The notes beneath the pieces were generated by a model. The model saw nothing but the letters and a program-made list of their open reading frames with translations. It had not been told where the DNA came from and searched no databases. A DNA stretch of 52,095 nt from Acidimicrobiaceae bacterium (GTDB lineage Bacteria; Actinomycetota; Acidimicrobiia; Acidimicrobiales; Bog-793), in the NCBI GenBank assembly GCA_003139355.1, contig PLIM01000087.1, positions 6,573 to 58,667 of the forward strand, written 5' to 3'. Both the position numbers and the translations under genes were made by a program. Below, one piece after another: positions 41,535 through 52,095 of this stretch. The first letter of the stretch is position 1. Every line of letters begins with the position of its first letter.

Positions 41535-41759
41535 ATGCCAGGATTGGCGACCGGAGTGAGCAGGAAGCCCTCGCCGAGCTTCAGCACGTTGATCGGTATG
41601 GGCGTCGCAACAGCCCTGTGCATCGCCGTCGGAGTAGGCGGCGGGTACTGGCTGGACAGGACGTTCCACACCGGTGTGCTGCTCACGTTTGTTGGTTTGG
41701 CGCTCGGGGTGGTTGCCGCGGTTGCGGTGGTCTACTCCGATGTCAAGACGTTTCTCTGA
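41535..41759 (+). CDS. AtpZ/AtpI-type ATP synthase accessory membrane protein
   Basis: FSTLIGMGVATALCIAVGVGGGYWLDRTFHTGVLLTFVGLALGVVAAVAVVYSDVKTFL; ATG 41535. Confidence 0.8.
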   Translation: MPGLATGVSRKPSPSFSTLIGMGVATALCIAVGVGGGYWLDRTFHTGVLLTFVGLALGVVAAVAVVYSDVKTFL

Positions 41760-41825
41760 GAGCCAGCAGTGGGGCCGACCCGCAAGGTCACACGCCGCTG
41801 TTCCAGAGACGATCAAGAAGAGAGC

Positions 41826-42242
41826 ATGGAGCGACTCGCAGCGGTACTGGGACAGCTTGACCTGCCGGAGATCTCGAGGATGCTCCGGCGGACGGTGTTC
41901 ACCGCCCTCGGCGTCGGCGTCGTCGCGCTCGTCGTGCTGTCGACCGTCGGCTACCCGCTTGCCGGGCTGGGTGCCTTAATCGGCCTCGGCCTTGGACTGG
42001 TGAACATCCGCCTCGTGATGTCGACGGCCTCGCGGCTGAATGCTTCGGGGACGACCAAGATCAAGCGCCCGATGGCGATGAGCACCTTGACGCGTCTCGC
42101 TCTCACGACCGTGGTCGCGATCGTCCTGGTCGTGGTGAACCTGCCACTCGGCATGGGCGTGCTCGGGGGCGTCGCGGTGTTCTACCTCCTCTTCGTCGTG
42201 AGCCTGGTGGTCACTCTGCTTCGCCAGGGGGCGGTCACATGA
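41826..42242 (+). CDS. ATP synthase subunit I-like membrane protein
   Basis: Four hydrophobic helices, position directly before atpB, 4-bp overlap with atpB; ATG 41826. Confidence 0.7.
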   Translation: MERLAAVLGQLDLPEISRMLRRTVFTALGVGVVALVVLSTVGYPLAGLGALIGLGLGLVNIRLVMSTASRLNASGTTKIKRPMAMSTLTRLALTTVVAIVLVVVNLPLGMGVLGGVAVFYLLFVVSLVVTLLRQGAVT

Positions 42243-42970
42243 CCGGTAACTGGCTGCTGGCCGGCGCGGGTTCCATCACGGTCGGCAACTCCCCCACGAT
42301 CAAGTTGTTCGGCCTGACGGTCAACAAGTACGACGTCATCTCCTCCCTCGTCGCGGGAGTGCTCGTCATCGGGATCGGGCTCGCCGTGAGGGTGCACATC
42401 ACCGCCGGTGTGCCCGGCAAGCTGCAGCTCGCCTTCGAGACCCTCTCGAATGCCGTCTCGGGTCAGGTCGAGTCGTCCATCGGCTCCAAGGGGCGGCGGA
42501 TCGTGCCGCTCGCGATGACGTTGTTTCTTTACATACTGTTCTGCAACTGGCTCGAGATGATCCCCACGGGTCACACCCCGCAGTTCCTGCCGTCCCCGAC
42601 CGGCGACGTGAACATGACCTACGCGATGGCGCTCACCGTGATCATCCTCGTGCATGCGACCTGGATCCGGACCCAGGGTCTGGGTCACTATCTCGGCCAC
42701 TACTTCCGGCCCTACAAGGTGCTTTTCCCGATTAACTTGATCGAAGAGATCGCGAAGCCGCTCACCCTGGCGCTTCGACTCTTCGGCAACATCTTCTCAG
42801 GCGGGATCATGCTGCTGTTGATCTGGGCGCTCCTCCCCTGGTTCGTAATCCCGATTGGGGACTTGGGTTGGAAGATCTTCGACGGCCTTTTCGTCGCGCC
42901 GATACAGGCGTTCATTTTCTCGTTGCTCACGATCCTTTACTTCCAGGCTGCGATGTCAGGCGAACATTGA
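42239..42970 (+). CDS. atpB: F0F1 ATP synthase subunit a
   Basis: NLIEEIAKPLTLALRLFGNIFSGGIMLLLIWALLPWFVIP (conserved Arg helix), FIFSLLTILYFQAAMSGEH. Confidence 0.96.
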   Translation: MTGNWLLAGAGSITVGNSPTIKLFGLTVNKYDVISSLVAGVLVIGIGLAVRVHITAGVPGKLQLAFETLSNAVSGQVESSIGSKGRRIVPLAMTLFLYILFCNWLEMIPTGHTPQFLPSPTGDVNMTYAMALTVIILVHATWIRTQGLGHYLGHYFRPYKVLFPINLIEEIAKPLTLALRLFGNIFSGGIMLLLIWALLPWFVIPIGDLGWKIFDGLFVAPIQAFIFSLLTILYFQAAMSGEH

Positions 42971-43061
42971 CCGCTCACAGCAGTGCCGAGGAGCGCAACT
43001 CGACGGCTCGTTGGAGCTCCGAGCAGATCCCACCCGTTCAGAAAGGGAGTAGGTAAACCCA

Positions 43062-43322
43062 ATGGCAAATGACCTCAACCAGGCGATCGAGCTTGCCGGC
43101 GCAATGGTCGGCGGCGGACTCGCCCTCGGCGGCGGCGCTATCGGCGCAGCCATCGGTGACGGCCTGGCAGGCAGCCAGACGATCGCCGGCGTCGCCCGCC
43201 AACCCGAGGCGCAAGGCCGGCTGTTCACGATCATGTTCATCATCGTGGGTCTCGTCGAGGCCATGTACTTCATCAACCTCGTCTTCATGGTCCTGTTCGT
43301 CTTCGTCCTCGCCAAGAAGTAG
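43062..43322 (+). CDS. atpE: F0F1 ATP synthase subunit c
   Basis: [65 protein letters not shown]. Confidence 0.97.
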   Translation: MANDLNQAIELAGAMVGGGLALGGGAIGAAIGDGLAGSQTIAGVARQPEAQGRLFTIMFIIVGLVEAMYFINLVFMVLFVFVLAKK

Positions 43323-43340
43323 CGACGGAGGTCTTGCTGG

Positions 43341-43886
43341 ATGCTGTTTGCAAGCGCCGCGACCGGCAACTCCGGCAACGGCGGCAACTTCCTGATCCCG
43401 AACGGCACGTTCGTTGTCGAGTTGGTGATCTTCCTGGTCGTGCTCGGGATCATCGCGAAATGGATCCTGCCGCCGCTGCAGAAGGTGGCCGAGACGAGGC
43501 GGGTACGTATCAGCACTGCGTTGCAGAATGCGGAGGCGACACGCGCCGAGAGCCAGAGCCTGCTCGCCGAGCGCGACCGGGTGCTGATCGAGGCGCGTGC
43601 CGAGGCCCGTGTCATCATCGACCACGCCAATCAAGGCGCTGACCTGGCACTCGAACACGGGCGCCAGAGGGGTCAGGAGGAATACGAACGGTTGGTCGGA
43701 GCCTCCCGGGATGAGATCGCAGATGAGGGCCGCCGAGCCCGGGAGGAGCTCGTCGGGCGTCTCGACACACTCGTGGTGGCCGCGGCCGAGCGCGTGCTCG
43801 GCAGCCGCGTCGATCCTGACCGGCACCGCGCGCTGATCGACGAGGCGATCGCCACGGCGACGGCCACGAGCGCGGGAGGGGACTAG
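43341..43886 (+). CDS. atpF: F0F1 ATP synthase subunit b
   Basis: NFLIPNGTFVVELVIFLVVLGIIAKWILPPLQKVAETRRVRISTALQNAEATRAESQSLLAERDRVLIEARAEARVIIDHA. Confidence 0.93.
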   Translation: MLFASAATGNSGNGGNFLIPNGTFVVELVIFLVVLGIIAKWILPPLQKVAETRRVRISTALQNAEATRAESQSLLAERDRVLIEARAEARVIIDHANQGADLALEHGRQRGQEEYERLVGASRDEIADEGRRAREELVGRLDTLVVAAAERVLGSRVDPDRHRALIDEAIATATATSAGGD

Positions 43887-43888
43887 GC

Positions 43889-44368
43889 GTGGCAGCGTAT
43901 CTGGCCGAGGTCTTCGGTTTCCTGCTGTTGGGCGTCTTCGTCTACCGCTTCCGCTATGCGTGGCCCTGGCTCAGGCAGCAGATGAACAAGCAGGCAGATT
44001 CGATCCGGTCATCACTCTCCTCTGCCGACGCTGCATTCGAGAGTGGCCAGCGTATGCTCGCCGAGGCACGTGCGGCCCTGGAGGCGGCGCATTCGGACGC
44101 GACGGCCATAATCGAACGGGCGCACGAGACCTCCGCCCAGCTCCTCCTCGATGGGGAGCACCGCGGCCGGGAGCAGTACGACAGGCTCGTCACGAGCGCC
44201 GCAGCCGAGGGCGACTTCGAGCGCCACCGCGCCCAAGAGGAAGTCACGCGGCAGGTTGGCGCCATCGTGATGGCCGCGACCGAGGTCGTCGTGGCCGCCG
44301 AGATCGACGCGTCGCTCCAGCGGGCGTTCATCGGTGAGACGATCGATGCCGCCGAGGCGATGGCATGA
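43889..44368 (+). CDS. Second b-type (b'-like) ATP synthase stalk subunit
   Basis: N-terminal TM AAYLAEVFGFLLLGVFVYRFRYAWPWLRQQMNKQADSIRSSLSSADAAFESGQRMLAEARAALEAAHSDATAIIERAHE, then long helix; located between atpF and atpH. Confidence 0.85.
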   Translation: MAAYLAEVFGFLLLGVFVYRFRYAWPWLRQQMNKQADSIRSSLSSADAAFESGQRMLAEARAALEAAHSDATAIIERAHETSAQLLLDGEHRGREQYDRLVTSAAAEGDFERHRAQEEVTRQVGAIVMAATEVVVAAEIDASLQRAFIGETIDAAEAMA

Positions 44369-45315
44369 GGGACCTGCTGCGCGGTTACGCGACCGCGATC
44401 TTCGAATCGGCGGCGACGGTAGGGCACGCGCGCCGGGTCGCGAGCGATCTGGGTGTGTTCTCGCGGGCCCTTCACGAGTCTGACCCGCTCCGTAACGTGC
44501 TCACCGATGTGGCCATCGCGCCCCGGGCACGTCGCGGTGTCGTGCACGATCTATTGGAGGGAAAGGCTGCCGCCGAGTCTCAGGCGCTCGCTTCCTGGGC
44601 AGCACTGGTCGAGCCTGCCGCCGAGCTCCCAGTTGCCGTGCTTGCGCTGGTCGAGCTCGCTCTCGAGACCGCCGATGCGTCCGAAGCAGGCCAGGTCCGG
44701 CCCATCTCAGCCGAGGAGCTCCTTGGCGGCCGCACAGCAGTGCGCGAGCGGATCCGCGGCTACGCCGACCGACTGTTCCAGGAGGTCGACGGGCTGGAGC
44801 GTATCGACGACATCGAGGACGAATTGGTCCGTTTTGCGAGGACCGTCGACTCGAACCGTACCCTGCGCCGGGCGCTCGGCAACCCGTCAACTGCGGTCGC
44901 GCAACGGGTCGCTCTGGTCGAGGACCTGCTTCGAGGCAAGGTGCTTCCTGCGACTGCACGGCTCGTCGCCTACGTGCTGAAGGCCGGCCACATCCGGGAT
45001 CTCGTCGGCACGCTCGAGTGGGTCGCAGGGCTCGCTGCCGAGGAGCGAGGGCGGCGCGTCGCCGAGGTGCGCTCGGCCGTCGAGCTCGACGATGCCGAAT
45101 ACCTACGGCTCGTCGAGGCGCTCGAGCGTACGGCCGGTCATCCGGTCGAAGTCCGCGTGCAGATCGAACCCTCGCTGTTGGGCGGGATGGCCGTCGCGAT
45201 CGGGGATACCGTCATCGACGGCTCCGTGCGACACCGTCTCGACCGACTCCGCGAAACCCTGGCCCCGTCGACGGCTTTGCGAGACATGTCGACTCTTGAG
45301 CATGACCGTTCCTGA
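44365..45315 (+). CDS. atpH: F0F1 ATP synthase subunit delta with duplicated N-terminal domain
   Basis: 316 aa, about 1.7x normal delta; RGYATAIFESA…DLLEGK repeated as RGYADRLFQEV…DLLRGK; C-terminal VEVRVQIEPSLLGGMAVAIGDTVIDGSVRHRLDRLRETL. ATGA overlap with b'. Confidence 0.93.
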   Translation: MRDLLRGYATAIFESAATVGHARRVASDLGVFSRALHESDPLRNVLTDVAIAPRARRGVVHDLLEGKAAAESQALASWAALVEPAAELPVAVLALVELALETADASEAGQVRPISAEELLGGRTAVRERIRGYADRLFQEVDGLERIDDIEDELVRFARTVDSNRTLRRALGNPSTAVAQRVALVEDLLRGKVLPATARLVAYVLKAGHIRDLVGTLEWVAGLAAEERGRRVAEVRSAVELDDAEYLRLVEALERTAGHPVEVRVQIEPSLLGGMAVAIGDTVIDGSVRHRLDRLRETLAPSTALRDMSTLEHDRS

Positions 45316-45347
45316 ACCAGACGAATTGAGACAAAGGACCTTCACCG

Positions 45348-47069
45348 ATGCCTGAGCTCACGATCAACGCCGACGACATCGCCGCGGCACTGGCGCGTAA
45401 TGTGAGCGAGTTCACGGCCGAGACGGAGGCCGAGCAGGTTGGCCGCATTGCCGAGGTCGGCGACGGCATCGCACGGGTCACCGGCTTGCCTGGGGCCACC
45501 GTCAACGAACTGCTCGAGTTCGAAAATGGAACGGTCGGACTCGCCCTCAACCTTGACGAGGAATCGATCGGCGCGGTCGTGCTCGGCACGATGGACGGCC
45601 TCGACGAGGGGCAGGTGGTTCGCTCGACGGGCAGGATCTTGTCGGTGCCGGTGGGCGACGCCCTACTGGGCCGCGTCGTGAACCCCCTCGGTGAGCCAAT
45701 TGACGGGAAGGGCCCGCTCGGAGCCACCGTCGATCGCCGTCTCGAGATCCAGGCGCCGGGCATCGTGTCGCGCCAGCCGGTCTTCGAACCGTTGCAGACC
45801 GGCATCAAGGTCATCGACGCGATGACACCTATCGGTCGTGGCCAGCGCGAGCTCATCATCGGCGACCGCAAGACCGGCAAGACGACGATCGCTACCGACA
45901 CGATCATCAATCAGCGCGGCGCCGGGGTGAAGTGCATCTACGTCGCGATCGGCCAGAAGGGATCGACCATCTCCCAGACGGTCGCGACCTTCGCCGAGCA
46001 CGGCGCCCTCGCATACACCGTCGTCGTCGCGGCACCGGCTTCCGAGCCCGCACCTTTCAAGTACCTCGCCCCGTATGCGGGTTGCGCGATGGGCCAGCAC
46101 TGGATGGAGAACGGCGAGCACGCGCTCGTCGTCTACGACGACCTCTCCAAGCAGGCCGAGGCTTACCGCCAGATCTCCCTCCTTCTTCGCCGTCCCCCAG
46201 GCCGAGAGGCCTACCCCGGTGATGTCTTCTACCTCCACAGCCGTCTGCTCGAGCGGGCGGCAAAGCTCTCCGACAAGATGGGCGGCGGGTCGCTCACGGC
46301 TCTGCCGATCATCGAGACCAAGGCAGGTGACATCTCCGCCTATATCCCCACCAACGTCATCTCGATCACCGACGGCCAGATCTTCCTCGAGAGCGAGCTC
46401 TTCTATTCGGGTGTGCGCCCGGCGTTCAACGTCGGGAACTCGGTGTCACGAGTCGGGGGCGCGGCCCAGATCAAGGCGATGAAGTCGGTAGTCGGCACGC
46501 TCAAGATAGACCTGGCGCAGTTTCGTGAGCTCGAGGCGTTCGCCACGTTCGGCTCCGAGCTCGACAAGGCGTCGCAGGCACAGCTGGACCGCGGCTATCG
46601 CCTCACGGAGCTGCTGAAGCAGGGCCTGAACGTCCCCTTGCCGGTGCAGGAGCAGGTTGTCGTCATCTACGCGGGTGTGCGCGGGCACATCGACGACGTA
46701 CCCGTGGAAGAAGTGCAGCGCTTCGAGTCCGAGTTGCGGACGTTCATGCGGGCTCGCCACGCCGACATTCTCGAGAAGATCGTCTCAACGGGAGCCCTTT
46801 CGAACGAGAGCGCGCTCGAAGCCGCGATCGTGGAGTTCAAGCGAGGTTTCGGCTCCTCGGATGGGCCACCGGCCGAGGCTGCTGGTGCCGCCGGGGCAAC
46901 CGAGGAGGCCGGGGAGGCCGGGGCTGCCGGCGTAACCGAGGCTGCTGGTGCCGCCGGCACCGCTAGCTCAACCGAGGCTGCCGGCGCAACCGAGGCTGCT
47001 GGTGCCGCCGGCTCCGCTGGCTCAACCGAGGCGAGCGCCTCGGCTGTGGGCGAGAACGAGGCCGAGTAG
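45348..47069 (+). CDS. atpA: F0F1 ATP synthase subunit alpha with low-complexity C-terminal extension
   Basis: [20 protein letters not shown] (P-loop), [26 protein letters not shown]; ends in an Ala/Gly/Glu/Thr-rich tail of about 70 aa. Confidence 0.97.
   Translation: MPELTINADDIAAALARNVSEFTAETEAEQVGRIAEVGDGIARVTGLPGATVNELLEFENGTVGLALNLDEESIGAVVLGTMDGLDEGQVVRSTGRILSVPVGDALLGRVVNPLGEPIDGKGPLGATVDRRLEIQAPGIVSRQPVFEPLQTGIKVIDAMTPIGRGQRELIIGDRKTGKTTIATDTIINQRGAGVKCIYVAIGQKGSTISQTVATFAEHGALAYTVVVAAPASEPAPFKYLAPYAGCAMGQHWMENGEHALVVYDDLSKQAEAYRQISLLLRRPPGREAYPGDVFYLHSRLLERAAKLSDKMGGGSLTALPIIETKAGDISAYIPTNVISITDGQIFLESELFYSGVRPAFNVGNSVSRVGGAAQIKAMKSVVGTLKIDLAQFRELEAFATFGSELDKASQAQLDRGYRLTELLKQGLNVPLPVQEQVVVIYAGVRGHIDDVPVEEVQRFESELRTFMRARHADILEKIVSTGALSNESALEAAIVEFKRGFGSSDGPPAEAAGAAGATEEAGEAGAAGVTEAAGAAGTASSTEAAGATEAAGAAGSAGSTEASASAVGENEAE
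46875..47011 (+). repeat. Three in-frame copies of GAGGCTGCTGGTGCCGCCGG in the atpA C-terminal extension
   Basis: Exact 20-bp copies at 46875-46894, 46938-46957 and 46992-47011 (start spacings 63 and 54 bp, both multiples of 3), encoding EAAGAAG. Confidence 0.9.
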
Positions 47070-47073
47070 GCAC

Positions 47074-49559
<2,486 letters not shown>

Positions 49560-49568
49560 GCGGGCCCC

Positions 49569-50132
49569 ATGGCAAACCTGACCCACGCCGAGCTCATCAC
49601 GCCCGAACGCGTCCTGTTCTCGGGCGAAGCCGAAGCAGTCGTGTTGCGTTGCGACGGAGGCGATACGACCTTCCTGGCGAACCACATGGACTACGTCGGT
49701 GCCGTCGACATCTGCGTCGTGCGGATCGAGGGCGTACAACGTACCGGGGCGTCAGATGGGGGCACCGGAGCCGGCGGCGCGGCCACCCCGGGCGGCGGCG
49801 CGGCCACCCCGGGCGAGTCGACCTCGCTTGGTGAGGTGCGCGCCGCGGTGCACGGTGGCTTCGTCAAGGTGGCCGACAACAAGGTGACGATCGTCGCGGG
49901 AACCGCCGAGCTCGCCGAAGAGATCGATGTCGCGCGGGCGCAGCGCGCGCTCGAAGCGGCCGAGGCGACGCTCGAGGCCGGATCGAAGGCCGGCACGGCC
50001 GGCAGAGGGCTCGAGACGGCCGAAGGCCGGCCTTCTGGTGGCGATGTGGCTGAAGCTGATGCTGCGGCGGCCCGGGCCCGGGTGCGGCTGGAGGCGGCTG
50101 TCAAGCTCAAGGCGGACCTGAGCCGCATGTGA
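49569..50132 (+). CDS. atpC: F0F1 ATP synthase subunit epsilon with two low-complexity insertions
   Basis: LTHAELITPERVLFSGEAEAVVLRCDGGDTTFLANHMDYVGAVDICVVRIEG…AAVHGGFVKVADNKVTIVAGTAELAEEIDVARAQRALEAAEATLE; position after atpD. Confidence 0.92.
   Translation: MANLTHAELITPERVLFSGEAEAVVLRCDGGDTTFLANHMDYVGAVDICVVRIEGVQRTGASDGGTGAGGAATPGGGAATPGESTSLGEVRAAVHGGFVKVADNKVTIVAGTAELAEEIDVARAQRALEAAEATLEAGSKAGTAGRGLETAEGRPSGGDVAEADAAAARARVRLEAAVKLKADLSRM
49773..49814 (+). repeat. Perfect 2 x 21-bp tandem repeat inside atpC
   Basis: GGCGGCGCGGCCACCCCGGGC repeated twice in tandem, encoding GGAATPG-GGAATPG. Confidence 0.93.
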
Positions 50133-50177
50133 GACCAGCGCGACAGAGCCCAGGCGGCTCGGCGTAAGTTCTGGGGC

Positions 50178-51011
50178 ATGAGATTCGCCTTCAAGACCGC
50201 TCCCCAGCACACGAACTGGGACGACATGCTCGATGTCTGGCGCGCCGCCGACGACATCGAGTTGTTCGAGTCCGGCTGGCTCTTTGACCACTTCTACCCG
50301 ATCTACTCGGATTCGACGGGGCCCTGCCTCGAGGGCTGGGTCACCCTCACCGCCTTGGCTCAGGCGACAAAGCGCCTTCGGCTCGGGACGCTGGTGACCG
50401 GAATCCACTACAGGCACCCGGCTGTGCTCGCCAACATGGCGGCGACGCTCGACATCATCTCGGGTGGCCGGCTCGAGGTCGGGATCGGGGCCGGTTGGAA
50501 TGAAGAGGAATCGGGTGCGTACGGCATCCCGCTCGGCACGCCGAAGGAGCGCAGCGACCGCTTCGAAGAGGCCTGTGAAGTCGTCATCGGCCTTCTTTCG
50601 GACGAGACGACCTCGTTCAAGGGGACCTTTTACGAGCTGGCGGGTGCTCGCTGCAACCCCAAACCGATCCAGCGGCCACATCCGCCGATCTGTATCGGCG
50701 GCAACGGTGAGCAGCGCACTCTGCGTACTGCAGCCCGCTTCGCCCAGCACTGGAACTTCCTCGGCGGCACGGTTGAGGAGTTCGCCCACAAGCGGGACGT
50801 GCTTCACCAGCATTGCGAGGACCTCGGGCGGGACCCGGAAGAGATACTGCTATCGAGTCACGTGCGCTTCGAGGGCGACCCCGCCGCGACAGCGGCGGCT
50901 GCTGCGGCGCTTTGCGAGGCGGGCGCTGGGCTCGCGATCGTCCAGCTCCGGCCGCCCCACACTCCCGACGTGCTCGAGCCGCTGGCGGAGGCCCTCGCCG
51001 AGCTGGGCTGA
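50178..51011 (+). CDS. LLM class F420-dependent oxidoreductase (luciferase-like)
   Basis: LFDHFYPIY…GWVTLTALAQATKRLRLGTLVTGIHYRHPAVLANMAATLDIISGGRLEVGIGAGWNEEE…RPHPPICIGGNGEQRTLRTAARFAQHWN. Confidence 0.92.
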   Translation: MRFAFKTAPQHTNWDDMLDVWRAADDIELFESGWLFDHFYPIYSDSTGPCLEGWVTLTALAQATKRLRLGTLVTGIHYRHPAVLANMAATLDIISGGRLEVGIGAGWNEEESGAYGIPLGTPKERSDRFEEACEVVIGLLSDETTSFKGTFYELAGARCNPKPIQRPHPPICIGGNGEQRTLRTAARFAQHWNFLGGTVEEFAHKRDVLHQHCEDLGRDPEEILLSSHVRFEGDPAATAAAAAALCEAGAGLAIVQLRPPHTPDVLEPLAEALAELG

Positions 51012-51014
51012 GCA

Positions 51015-52079
51015 GTGACCCCAAGACGCCGGCTGACGGTTGCGCTCGTGGTGACCGGTGTGGTTGCCAATGAGATCGACGGCCTGCGCCGAGCGCTCGG
51101 GGCTGGAGCGCTGGAGCGCATCGCCCCGCACTGCACGCTCATTGCCCCGGTGAACGTCCGCGAGGAGAGCCTCGAGACAGTTCTTGCACAGGTCCGCGCC
51201 GCCGCCGCCAAGAGCGCGCCCATCGCGGTGAACCTGGGACCACCGGCCACGTTCTGGCCACGCGCGCCTGTTCTCTACCTGGCAGTTAGTGGGGACATCG
51301 ATGCCATGACAGAGCTCCGGCGTGACCTTGGGGCCGGCCCGCTTGCTCCACCCCCGGCGCGCCGGGAACGCGACTTCGTGCCGCACCTCACCCTTGACCA
51401 ACGGATCGAGCCCAGCCGGCTCCCGCATGCGCTGAAGGCGCTGGCCAGCTATCGGACGACGTACTGCTTCGAGCGTCTCACCGTTCTCGAACTGGACGCC
51501 GGCCATCGTTGGCAGCCGCTGGCCGACGCCGCACTGGGCAAGCCCATGGTGGCCGGGAGAGGCAGTCTCGATCTGGAGCTCTCCGTGGTCGAGCGCCCCG
51601 ACCCCGTGGTCGCCGCCTGGGCGGACGAGCAATGGGCCGGCTATTCGAGAGACCGCTATGGCGAGGCGGTCCGCCCGATCAAGCCGTACGCCCTCGTCGC
51701 GAGGGCCGACGGCCGTCCGGTCGGCTTTGCCGACGGTGAGATCCGGGGCCCGGTCTTGAGGATCGGCCGGTTGATCGTCAGCCCTGAATGGCGGAGCCTG
51801 GGAGTCGGCTCACACCTGCTGCGCGCCGTGGAGCGGCTCGGGCTCGAGCGGGGGTGCGGCCGAGTCCGGCTAGAGACGCTTCGCGGAGGCCGCGCGGAGC
51901 GGTTCTATGCCGAGCGAGGCTATGTGGTCACCGCGACCCTCCCGCGATGGCGCGAGGAGCATGACTTCGTCCTCATGGAGCGCGACATCGTCGTCACAGT
52001 TGGAGGACCGGCAGCTCAGGGGCGAAGCGGGAACGACTCGAGGAACCCGTCCACGGCCGGACGCGACGGTCTCACCTAG
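51015..52079 (+). CDS. Fusion: 2'-5' RNA ligase/2H phosphoesterase-like domain plus GNAT acetyltransferase domain
   Basis: N-terminal HxT-type motifs APHCTLIAPV and VPHLTLDQRI; C-terminal LRIGRLIVSPEWRSLGVGSHLLRAVERLGLERGCGRVRLETLRGGRAERFYAERGYVV. Confidence 0.82.
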   Translation: MTPRRRLTVALVVTGVVANEIDGLRRALGAGALERIAPHCTLIAPVNVREESLETVLAQVRAAAAKSAPIAVNLGPPATFWPRAPVLYLAVSGDIDAMTELRRDLGAGPLAPPPARRERDFVPHLTLDQRIEPSRLPHALKALASYRTTYCFERLTVLELDAGHRWQPLADAALGKPMVAGRGSLDLELSVVERPDPVVAAWADEQWAGYSRDRYGEAVRPIKPYALVARADGRPVGFADGEIRGPVLRIGRLIVSPEWRSLGVGSHLLRAVERLGLERGCGRVRLETLRGGRAERFYAERGYVVTATLPRWREEHDFVLMERDIVVTVGGPAAQGRSGNDSRNPSTAGRDGLT

Positions 52080-52095
52080 CGGCAGTTTCCTGGCT

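Noticed and set aside
40298-41686. 462-aa minus-strand ORF over glyA
   Set aside because: Antisense shadow of SHMT.
43062-43322. Possible Na+-type c-ring
   Set aside because: The conserved carboxylate is followed by AMY (VEAMYF) rather than the Ser/Thr ligands of Na+ c-subunits; reads as H+ type.
46875-47011. Repeats in the atpA 3' end as a CRISPR-like array
   Set aside because: In-frame, unequal spacing in multiples of 3, inside a coding tail; not CRISPR. No CRISPR arrays or cas genes seen in the window.

Overview
High-GC actinobacterial chromosome window, Acidimicrobiia-like by gene content (inference). The backbone is housekeeping: citrate synthase, larE/hemQ, groEL with a perfect CIRCE, otsA/otsB, acnA, argS-lysA-hom-thrC-rho-rpmE-prfA-prmC-ywlC, rpiB-glyA, and a complete F1Fo ATP synthase operon. 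I found no CRISPR array, phage or obvious defence island. The most interesting signals are: (1) an ATP synthase operon with a separate b'-like ORF translationally coupled to an internally duplicated ~316-aa delta, resembling an unfused version of the mycobacterial b-delta protein, plus low-complexity tails or insertions in alpha, gamma and epsilon; (2) two paired TTGC-N4-GCAA palindromes between divergent marR and yceI genes; (3) an ABC-exporter ATPase broken by three small indels beside an intact permease; (4) a threonine synthase paralogue coupled to a ThiS/MoaD-like sulfur carrier, while thrB is missing from its usual place; (5) a mobile-element scar next to tRNA-Arg(CCG)/argS; (6) a GpgS-like N-terminal fragment coupled to otsA; (7) a 2H-phosphoesterase/GNAT fusion and a NIL-larE-hemQ cluster. 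All calls come from reading the sequence and the ORF translations; no database search was run.
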